Source: Verrucomicrobiota bacterium | Lineage (GTDB): Bacteria; Verrucomicrobiota; Verrucomicrobiia; Chthoniobacterales; UBA10450 | Direction: 5' to 3' | NCBI GenBank assembly: GCA_003219335.1 | Contig: QHOF01000090.1 | Location: 1-13,624, forward strand | DNA length: 13,624 nt | In this document: piece after piece, positions 1-5,100 of the stretch | Layout: each line of letters starts with the position of its first letter | How positions within the stretch are numbered: the first letter of the stretch is position 1 | Program-made: the position numbers and the translations under genes | Notes under the pieces: generated by a model | Database searches by the model: none | Told to the model about the DNA's origin: nothing | What the model saw: the letters and a program-made list of their open reading frames with translations, nothing else

Positions 1-421
1 TTCCCCCAACGTAATAAACCAGCTCGCCCTTTTCGGCCGCAAGTTTGCTGCCGGTAAACGATGCTTCCACAAATTGCGCGCCTCGCCGCTCGACTATCTC
101 AGCCGCGGCGCGCATAGAATCTGGAGCGACCGTCGAATGCGCAAGAACAACGTGACGCGGCGTGAGCTTTTCACTTAACTGCTCGACAGTTTGCAGCAGG
201 GCTTCGTCGTCAGAGACAAAGATCTGGATGCAATTGCACATCCCCGCCAGTTCCCCGGGCGAACCGACAAAATTTGGCACAGGCCGCGGCGACCGGTTCC
301 AAACGAAAACTGGAAATCCTTTGCGGCGGAGATTTCCCGCGATTGCGCGACCGATAATGCCAAGACCGATCACGCCAATGTTTGGGTGCGCTGGATGTGA
401 TTTAGATGCCAGGCGTTCCAT
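1..421 (-). CDS. Beta-hydroxyacid dehydrogenase, NAD(P)-binding N-terminal part (3'-truncated by window edge)
   Basis: This is the N-terminal 140 residues of a 3-hydroxyisobutyrate / 6-phosphogluconate dehydrogenase-like reductase; the rest lies beyond base 1. The start is ATG at 421 because an in-frame TAA lies only five codons upstream and no other start codon intervenes. A Rossmann dinucleotide-binding motif is visible at residues 15-31 (IGVIGLGIIGRAIAGNL), followed by FVWNRSPRP at 39-47, the position that helps choose NADP or NAD. Residues 119-140 (EASFTGSKLAAEKGELVYYV then GG) match the family's substrate-binding segment (usual form DAPVSGG..GAE.G.L). The SGSK-like version resembles glyoxylate/succinic-semialdehyde reductases (GLYR type), which would reduce a short-chain aldehyde acid. 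The exact substrate cannot be told from this half, and the catalytic lysine is outside the window. No clear Shine-Dalgarno is seen. It lies 220 bp from the RAYT remnant and is transcribed in the same direction as it. Confidence 0.88.
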   Translation of the reverse strand, partial: MERLASKSHPAHPNIGVIGLGIIGRAIAGNLRRKGFPVFVWNRSPRPVPNFVGSPGELAGMCNCIQIFVSDDEALLQTVEQLSEKLTPRHVVLAHSTVAPDSMRAAAEIVERRGAQFVEASFTGSKLAAEKGELVYYVGG

Positions 422-485
422 CGAGGCTGCGACTTACGGTCAGAGTGCAGGTAAAAACGCTCAGAGGCAATGCAGAAATCTCAGA

Positions 486-541
486 AAATGCCGCTCCTTG
501 ATCGAGTTCGAATCCACAGCGCCATAGATGCCGCGTCTATT
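486..541. repeat. REP-like block, left flank of RAYT remnant
   Basis: The block starting ATGCCGCTCC and continuing through TTCGAATCCACAG and ATAGATGCCGCG is a direct, slightly diverged copy of the block at 1113-1184 on the other side of the transposase remnant. The left copy lacks about 10 bases (the GGAGC half of the hairpin) relative to the right copy. This arrangement is expected of REP sequences bracketing a RAYT gene. Confidence 0.6.
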
Positions 542-554
542 TCGCAGAATGAAA

Positions 555-582
555 AGCTCCGTTAGGAGCGCGATGTTTATAG
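555..582. repeat. REP-like hairpin (copy A)
   Basis: GCTCCGTTAGGAGC at 556-569 forms a 5-bp stem with a 4-nt loop, followed by CGATGTTTATAG. The 14-nt hairpin is the exact reverse complement of the one at 1120-1133. Confidence 0.6.
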
Positions 583-604
583 TACACCCGCGACCGTCGC
601 CAAA

Positions 605-627
605 AGCTCCGTAGGAGCGGCATGTTT
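605..627. repeat. REP-like hairpin (copy B)
   Basis: GCTCCGTAGGAGC at 606-618 is followed by GGCATGTTT. It is a second copy in the same orientation as copy A, 50 bp away, and lies 24 bp from the 3' end of the transposase remnant. A 3-nt loop replaces the 4-nt loop of copy A. Confidence 0.6.
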
Positions 628-641
628 CAATATCCCGGAAT

Positions 642-1101
642 TTATTCGACTGGCTTGAAAATGTAACGCTGATCGAACGGGACGCGATGGCGCTCCAGAA
701 ATTCAATATATTCTTGTTGAAACGATTTTCGGCGATGATGCACCTCTTGATTGCGATGTAGTCGGCCACACGACCCAGATGCGAATGCGAAACGGAAACG
801 CGCCAAAGCCTTCCTGCCATGAAAACCTGCATCCAATCAACTTCTGCTCGTTGATGTTGATTGGTCGATCCGGTTTTGATGTCGCCAATCAAATCTCAGG
901 GAGCAATGCTGGGTTTCAGACCGACCAGTATATGCGTGTGATCTGGCATGCAATAAATCGCAATCAGCTTCTGGCCTTTTCGCGTAACAATCCCGGGGAT
1001 GTATTTCTGCAATTCTTCGCGACGCTCCGGGGAATCACACACGCGGGACCAGAGACCGCGAAAACAACATGTAGATAAATTTGCGTGTACGTGTTGGCCA
1101 T
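642..1101 (-). pseudogene. REP-associated tyrosine transposase (RAYT / IS200-like Y1 family), decayed
   Basis: Fragments in all three minus frames join into one recognisable Y1 transposase. ATG at 1101 reads MANTYTQIYLHVVFAVSG. After a shift near the C-run at 1029-1032 (one base apparently lost) the frame continues PERREELQKYIPGIVTRKGQ, then YCMPDHTHILVGLKPSIA with the HTH metal-binding (HUH-type) motif. A TGA at 896-898 follows. Beyond it come DLIGDIKTGST, a shift near 855 to NEQKLIGCRFSWQEGFGAF, another near 790 to SHSHLGRVADYIA, and another near 750 to NQEVHHRRKSFQQEYIEFLE, ending YIFKPVE-TAA at 642. That makes at least four frameshifts and one nonsense codon. Functional relatives nick and rejoin single-stranded DNA using a tyrosine in the segment after the HUH motif; here Y131-like positions survive only in broken frames. 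The whole N-to-C order is preserved, so decay was by point mutation and small indels rather than large deletion. The gene is almost certainly inactive. Confidence 0.88.
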
Positions 1102-1112
1102 TTGGCAGCTTC

Positions 1113-1184
1113 ACATGCCGCTCCTAACGGAGCTCAATCGAATTCGAATCCGCAGTGCTATAGACATGCCGCGCCTACGGTGCT
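1113..1184. repeat. REP-like block, right flank of RAYT remnant
   Basis: This block holds the hairpin GCTCCTAACGGAGC (1120-1133), the word ATTCGAATCC, and CTATAGACATGCCGCGCC running to GGTGCTC. It is the direct partner of the block at 486-541. Its outer end, reverse-complemented, reads CACCGTAGGCGCGGCATG and so resembles copies A and B. It begins 12 bp upstream of the remnant's ATG, the usual RAYT-REP spacing. Confidence 0.6.
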
Positions 1185-1217
1185 CGTTCAGACTTCGTCG
1201 CTCGCACATCTTGCCCA

Positions 1218-2126
1218 TCATTTCAGCGCAAACTCAGACAGATAGTACAACGCCACCGAGCCGACGATTTGAAGACTCTGCGCGCTGATTTTGTCGATGG
1301 TGTCACCCGCGGTGTGCCACCACGGATAGTCAAAATCGATAATGTCGATCGTCGAAATACCGATCGTGTTCAGCGGCACATGATCATCGATCAACTCCCG
1401 GTCAAAATAGCTGAAAGAATTTCGCAGTTTCAGCGCTTCCGCCGCGGCAAAAATATCGCGCGCCATCGCGGCAGGTGAATCTGCCGGCAGCGTGATGCCG
1501 AGCGAACGATCGCCGACCATGTCGAACAACATCCCTCCTCGAAATTGCTTCACGCGGTCGCTTTGAAGTTGTTTGGCAAAATGGCGGCTGCCAAACAAAC
1601 CGTCCGTCTCTGAAAAATGGTCGTACGCTTCCTCGCCATCGAAGAACACCAGCTCAATTTTCCTGGCCAAATTGGGGTGTTGCCCGATTACGCGCGCCAA
1701 TTCCAGCAGCAGACCCGTGCTGGAGCCGCCGTCGTTGGCTCCGACAAACTGGATGGTGTCGAACAGTTTTGTGTCGTAATGCGAGCACAACAAAAACGAG
1801 GGAGACGCCGCGTGCCTTTCACCGGAAAATCGGGCAATCAAATTTACGAACTGGATCTTGCCCCGCGGCGTGTCGTCATTGAACGCTCGCCGCGTTACCT
1901 GCCAACCCGAAGCTTGAAGTTGCCCCTCGATGTAATCTCTGGATTTCTCAAGCGCCTTGGATCCAGCCGGGCGCGGCCCGAAATCGACAAGCCGTTGAAC
2001 CTGAGCAAAGGCTTTCTCGCCAGAAAATTCCTCCCAAATTTTCGCCGGGTCGCCCATGGTCCAGGATGGCACGAAAAGCAAAAGCACAACCAATCTGGGG
2101 AATGCGAACGCTGTCGCACTGTTCAT
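1218..2126 (-). CDS. Secreted Zn-dependent M28-family hydrolase, glutaminyl-peptide cyclotransferase-like
   Basis: A 302-residue protein with an N-terminal signal peptide (hydrophobic LVVLLLFVPSW at 12-22, likely cleaved near residue 25), so it acts in the periplasm or outside. The fold signature is M28 / glutaminyl cyclase: HYD at 116-118, GANDGGSS at 129-136 with D132, FDGEEA at 162-167 with E165 and E166, FDMVGD at 201-206, DDHVP at 247-251, and WWHTAGDT at 269-276 with H271. By comparison with animal glutaminyl cyclase the single Zn would be held by D132, E166 and H271, with E165, D202 and D248 as catalytic acids. FDGEEA..HFSETDGLFGSRH and DDHVPL favour glutaminyl cyclase (converting N-terminal Gln to pyroglutamate with ammonia release) over a two-zinc aminopeptidase. 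Start ATG 2126 precedes the signal peptide directly; no strong ribosome binding site is seen. An M28 aminopeptidase is the alternative. Confidence 0.85.
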   Translation of the reverse strand: MNSATAFAFPRLVVLLLFVPSWTMGDPAKIWEEFSGEKAFAQVQRLVDFGPRPAGSKALEKSRDYIEGQLQASGWQVTRRAFNDDTPRGKIQFVNLIARFSGERHAASPSFLLCSHYDTKLFDTIQFVGANDGGSSTGLLLELARVIGQHPNLARKIELVFFDGEEAYDHFSETDGLFGSRHFAKQLQSDRVKQFRGGMLFDMVGDRSLGITLPADSPAAMARDIFAAAEALKLRNSFSYFDRELIDDHVPLNTIGISTIDIIDFDYPWWHTAGDTIDKISAQSLQIVGSVALYYLSEFALK

Positions 2127-2164
2127 CGCTTGAATGTTTTAATATTCAGATCTGAGCTTGCAAC

Positions 2165-2235
2165 GTCGAACGCTCAACGCTCAACACCCAACGCTCAATT
2201 CAGACAGTTGGACGTTGGACGTTGAGCGTTGGGAG
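2165..2235. repeat. Heptamer-array inverted repeat between parB and the M28 gene
   Basis: AACGCTC occurs at 2169, 2176 and 2190, and GTTGGAC at 2207 and 2214, followed by GTTGAGC at 2221. CCCAACGCTCAA (2187-2198) and TTGAGCGTTGGG (2222-2233) form a perfect 12-bp inverted repeat with a 23-nt loop. No T-run follows on the minus strand, so it is not a standard terminator for parB; it looks like a dispersed intergenic repeat. Confidence 0.6.
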
Positions 2236-2260
2236 TTTTCCCTTATCATCTGATGGCCGC

Positions 2261-3157
2261 TCAGCTCTCGCTTGGCGGCAGCGCCAGGGCAGTGACGATC
2301 CGCTGTAGATCGTCGGTTCCGTAGTACTCGATCTCAATCCGCCCGCGTTTCTCTCCATGATGAATAGCGACGTGGGTGGCCAGATGTTGTTGCAAGCGAT
2401 TCTGTAAATCTTCCACCGCCGTTGCCGTGGTAGTCATGTCGGCGGATGCACGGCGGGATTTCCGGCGTGGACGTCCGATCCCAAGCAAACGGGCGACCAT
2501 GCGCTCCGTGGAACGGACAGTGGCATTGCGCCGCAAAACCGTTTCCGCAGCCAGTAATTGTTCCTCGGGGGCTTTCAATGCCAGCAGCACTTTCGCGTGA
2601 CCAACGGAAATCAAATTCTGCGCGAGCCAGACTTGCACCTGCGGATGCAGATCCAGAAGCCGCAGCGCGTTCGCCACAGCCGCCCGGCTGCGCCCCACCT
2701 TGAGCGCGATGTCTTCCTGCCGCATTCCAAATTCGTTAGCCAACCTCGCGTAGCCCTGGGCTTCCTCGATTGGATTGAGGTCAGCGCGTTGCAAATTTTC
2801 GATCAACGACAACTCGAGCACTTCCAAGTCATTGGCGCTTCGAATGATCGCGGGCACGGTCGTAAGCCCGAGTTCCTGCGCGGCTCGCCATCGGCGTTCG
2901 CCAGCAATGAGTTCAAAGCGTGTGCCGACCTGCCGCACGATGAGCGGTTGAATGATGCCATGCTGGCGAATCGAATCGATCAGTTCCTGCAACGGTTCGC
3001 GCCCAAAATCCTTGCGCGGCTGCAACGCGCTCGGCACTACGCTCGCCAGATCAATCTGGTGGACTCTTTCGCCCGACTCGGCCCCATCTGTGCGCGGGGC
3101 GATCGCAGGCGTGCCGATCAGCGCGCCAAGACCTTTACCCAAACCGGTGCGTGCCAT
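2261..3157 (-). CDS. parB: Chromosome-partitioning protein ParB (Spo0J family)
   Basis: A complete 298-residue ParB, the family's usual chromosomal length. KGLGALIG at 8-15 is the N-terminal motif that contacts ParA. Residues 33-125 form the ParB/Srx nucleotide-binding domain, with LQPRKDF at 45-51, the CTP-binding GERRWRAA at 86-93, and ENLQRADLNPIEEA at 120-133. A helix-turn-helix lies at about 146-168 (RQEDIALKVGRSRAAVANAL), followed by SVGHAKVLLAL at 184-194. A basic linker (228-236, PRRKSRR type) leads to the C-terminal dimerisation region from about 249 to the end. Family members bind parS sites, slide as CTP clamps and hand the origin region to ParA. No parA lies next to it: the upstream neighbour is divergent and unrelated, so parA must be outside the window. 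I found no TGTTTCACGTGAAACA-like parS here. No good Shine-Dalgarno precedes ATG 3157. Confidence 0.96.
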   Translation of the reverse strand: MARTGLGKGLGALIGTPAIAPRTDGAESGERVHQIDLASVVPSALQPRKDFGREPLQELIDSIRQHGIIQPLIVRQVGTRFELIAGERRWRAAQELGLTTVPAIIRSANDLEVLELSLIENLQRADLNPIEEAQGYARLANEFGMRQEDIALKVGRSRAAVANALRLLDLHPQVQVWLAQNLISVGHAKVLLALKAPEEQLLAAETVLRRNATVRSTERMVARLLGIGRPRRKSRRASADMTTTATAVEDLQNRLQQHLATHVAIHHGEKRGRIEIEYYGTDDLQRIVTALALPPSES

Positions 3158-3260
3158 GCGTCTGAGGCTACCGGAACAGACTTATCAACGCAAACAGCAA
3201 TCTATACGACAGTGTGGTGCCGTACTAGTTCGCCAGCCTTCCCAACCGCGCGGGAACCGG

Positions 3261-3317
3261 CAAAAAAAGAATTTTTAAAAAAAAGTATTGACATTCTTAG
3301 TTGAAATTCAGTATACC
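3261..3317 (+). promoter_or_regulatory. Sigma70-like promoter with upstream A/T tracts
   Basis: A perfect -35 TTGACA at 3288-3293 is separated by 18 bp from a TATACC -10 at 3312-3317. Immediately upstream (3261-3284) runs an A-tract / T-tract / A-tract stretch that looks like an UP element contacted by the RNA polymerase alpha subunit. The predicted transcript start near 3323-3325 gives a leader of about 112 nt for the gene at 3437. Confidence 0.65.
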
Positions 3318-3332
3318 GGCGACTGGCTCTAA

Positions 3333-3374
3333 AACAGACAAAGGACTTTTGCCCGGTAGGGTTCTTTGTCTGTT
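3333..3374 (+). promoter_or_regulatory. Leader hairpin in the 5' untranslated region
   Basis: AACAGACAAAG (3333-3343) and CTTTGTCTGTT (3364-3374) form a perfect 11-bp stem. The 20-nt loop contains CCC-GGTA-GGG, itself able to make a small inner stem. It begins about 10 nt after the predicted transcript start and ends 62 nt before the start codon. No T-run follows, so it is not a terminator; a 5' stabilising stem-loop or a protein/RNA binding site is likely. Confidence 0.6.
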
Positions 3375-3436
3375 AGAAGCCCAGTGAAAACCAAAAACCA
3401 AACAAACACCACCGGGAAAGAGAAAGAACACATCCC

Positions 3437-4711
3437 ATGGATTCACTCACTCAACTTAAAACGTTAGTTTCATGCGGACGAGAACCGGCTCGCCCGCTGC
3501 CGTTACGGCGCGGGTTCCTTCTCATCCCGCTTGTCCTGGTGTCATTTGCGCTTTTGCCGCAAATGCAGGCTTTACCAGCATTACCCACACCGATACCCAA
3601 CGCAAACCCCGACGGGTGCTATCCCAACTTCACCACAGCAGAAGGTTGCAACGCCCTTCGTTTCCTCACCACTGGCGCGGGGAACACAGGACTCGGTTGG
3701 TATTCGCTCTACTTGGATACGTCCGGCGCCTACAACGTCGGCGTCGGCGCCGGAGCGCTGATCCTCAACAATGCGGATTCCAATACCGCAGTTGGCACTG
3801 TAGCGCTCTTGCTTAACACCGCCGGCACTGGATTGACGACCGGCACTCAAAACGTGGCGGTTGGAACAGACGCGATGGTCTTTAATGCCGGCGGCGCAGG
3901 CGATTTTAGCGGAAGCTTCAACAACGCGGTCGGCGCCTTCGCGCTGTTTAACAACGACGGCAACGCATCCAGCGTCGCAGGCGGATACAGCAACAACGCT
4001 TTGGGCAATTCGGCGCTTTTTGAAAATATTATCGGCGTTGCAAACACCGCCCTTGGTGATGAGGCGCTCGTGAATAATGACTCAGATGGAGCCGGGTTGG
4101 CCAACGGCAACACGGCAGTTGGCTTTGTGACGCTCTTCAATAACGTTGATGGCAGTGACAACACTGCCGTGGGTGATGGCACAGGACAAAACGTGATCGC
4201 TGGCTTCAATAACACTTACGTTGGCGACTTCGTTGGTTTCACCGCCTCCGACGAAAGCAGTACGATCCGCATCGGCGACTTCTCGAACGGGAACGGGGCG
4301 GGGTCCTTAGAGTGCTACATCGGTGGTATCTTCAATAACTTCCAGCCTGTTGACGGCGTCAACATTGTTCAAGTTACTATAGACCTTTTGGACGACCACC
4401 TCGGCTGGGATTTTGGCCCGAACCAGGGTGGTAGCATGCCTGCGCCTCGTAGCGCACCTCAACGTCGTAGCGCACCGCAACCTCGCTTGCGCCCCCAGCT
4501 CCAACATCAAGCCATGCTCAATGACAAAGTTGAGAAGTTGCAAGCAACGGTCGCGCAGCAACAGAAACAAATAGACACTCTCACAGCCCAGCTCAAAGAG
4601 CAGGCAGAGACTTTCACAGCCCAGCTCAAGGAGCAGGCCACCCAAATCCAAAAAGTGGGTGCCCAGCTTGAAACGGTCAAGCCTGCGCCCCGAGTGGTAG
4701 AGAATCGATAA
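3437..4711 (+). CDS. Exported YadA-head-like repeat protein with C-terminal coiled coil (surface/fibre-like)
   Basis: A 424-residue exported protein. A basic N-terminus (RR at 24-25) precedes a hydrophobic stretch at 26-41, probably a Sec signal with cleavage near ALPA (45-48). Residues 83-267 carry about ten degenerate N-T-A-V-G-x-x-A-L units at 83, 100, 116, 139, 163, 187, 203, 225, 242 and 259. In family structures such units (YadA head, left-handed parallel beta-roll) trimerise into a rod. Residues 276-301 (IRIGDFSNG..ECYIGGIF) resemble the segment that closes the repeat region in related proteins. A Pro/Arg-rich linker with RSAPQ repeats (336-353) leads to a coiled coil at about 360-413. 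Relatives I recall often have an endosialidase-type self-cleaving chaperone domain before this tail; it is absent here, as are a YadA membrane anchor and a PEP-CTERM signal. The strong promoter, leader hairpin and own terminator suggest a monocistronic, well-expressed gene. Its function is unknown; an adhesin-like or envelope fibre is inferred. Confidence 0.8.
   Translation: MDSLTQLKTLVSCGREPARPLPLRRGFLLIPLVLVSFALLPQMQALPALPTPIPNANPDGCYPNFTTAEGCNALRFLTTGAGNTGLGWYSLYLDTSGAYNVGVGAGALILNNADSNTAVGTVALLLNTAGTGLTTGTQNVAVGTDAMVFNAGGAGDFSGSFNNAVGAFALFNNDGNASSVAGGYSNNALGNSALFENIIGVANTALGDEALVNNDSDGAGLANGNTAVGFVTLFNNVDGSDNTAVGDGTGQNVIAGFNNTYVGDFVGFTASDESSTIRIGDFSNGNGAGSLECYIGGIFNNFQPVDGVNIVQVTIDLLDDHLGWDFGPNQGGSMPAPRSAPQRRSAPQPRLRPQLQHQAMLNDKVEKLQATVAQQQKQIDTLTAQLKEQAETFTAQLKEQATQIQKVGAQLETVKPAPRVVENR
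4581..4640 (+). repeat. 33-bp in-frame tandem duplication in the coiled coil
   Basis: Copies start at 4581 and 4614 and share 24 of their first 25 bases. They encode TAQLKEQAETF then TAQLKEQATQI, so 11 residues were duplicated, matching a hendecad coiled-coil period. The near-identity implies a recent event. Confidence 0.8.
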
Positions 4712-4762
4712 AATTGTGCAGGGAGCGCTGTCCAAGAAGTCAGCACCTCCTGGATACAAGCT

Positions 4763-4802
4763 CAGCCGCCGCGCGAAACCGCGCGGCGGCTGTTTTGTTT
4801 TT
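4763..4802 (+). terminator. Rho-independent terminator of the surface-protein gene
   Basis: CAGCCGCCGCGCG (4763-4775), loop AAAC, and CGCGCGGCGGCTG (4780-4792) form a perfect 13-bp GC-rich stem followed by TTTTGTTTTT (4793-4802). It lies 51 bp after the stop codon. Confidence 0.93.
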
Positions 4803-5020
4803 GATGCAGCGCAGGTTTCCAAATTCGTCACAGGACGAATCCGCCGTGGCGGACCTGCTGTATCGCCTCCCGCATCGCGGGACAAATCGGCAGGGCAGCG
4901 CAATGTCGGGCGCTTTGCCGGTTGGAAACCTGCGATACGGCAGACTTCGAAGTCTGCGCTAGATCGGAGCGCGATACGCGCTGCTCCACTTCCAATCTTC
5001 CGGACGCGCGCATATCCGGG
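4803..5020. repeat. Palindrome mosaic in a convergent intergenic region
   Basis: At least six palindromes are packed in about 215 bp. An outer 13-bp inverted repeat CGCAGGTTTCCAA (4810-4822) pairs with 4922-4934. Inside it are ATTCGTC/GACGAAT (4823-4840), TCCGCC/GGCGGA (4840-4853) and TCCCGC/GCGGGA (4868-4882). To its right are the 18-bp perfect palindrome GCAGACTTCGAAGTCTGC (4940-4957), AGCGCG/CGCGCT (4968-4982) and CCGGA/TCCGG (5000-5019). There is no plausible coding content. It resembles a composite of REP/BIME-type units and would fold strongly as RNA or single-stranded DNA. The remaining bases to 5100 hold a short A-tract but nothing else I can name. Confidence 0.65.
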
Positions 5021-5100
5021 GCGGTGACCAGATTATTCCTGATGTAGGGAGCAATCCTCGCTTGTTACCGGAATCGGGGACGCAAAAAAACAAAAATGCG

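Larger units (their letters stand above)
3158..3436. other. Divergent intergenic region between parB and the surface-protein gene
   Basis: This 279-bp region is AT-rich in its middle and carries the promoter, A-tracts, leader hairpin and ribosome-binding region of the plus-strand gene, listed separately. Its left 80 bp form the upstream of parB; no convincing minus-strand promoter could be picked there. Confidence 0.6.

Noticed and set aside
486..1184. CRISPR array, considered because of repeated short blocks
   Set aside because: Only a few copies in mixed orientation with irregular spacing and a transposase remnant between them; there are no cas genes.
1617..2225. Long plus-strand open frame of 202 codons opposite the M28 gene
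   Set aside because: It is antisense to a gene with intact catalytic motifs, has no recognisable domain and biased composition, and is a shadow frame.
2165..2235. parS cluster or origin iterons beside parB
   Set aside because: The heptamers do not resemble the 16-bp parS palindrome, and no DnaA-box series or replication gene is present.
2558..3304. 248-codon plus-strand open frame opposite parB
   Set aside because: It mirrors parB codon structure and shows no family signature; parB itself is unambiguous.
3333..3374. Known riboswitch or transcription attenuator
   Set aside because: No conserved riboswitch core that I recognise, no T-run after the stem, and no leader peptide.
4307..4903. 198-codon minus-strand frame opposite the end of the surface-protein gene
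   Set aside because: It crosses the terminator hairpin and the coiled-coil codons; its Leu/Cys-rich repeats are the complement of the duplicated segment.
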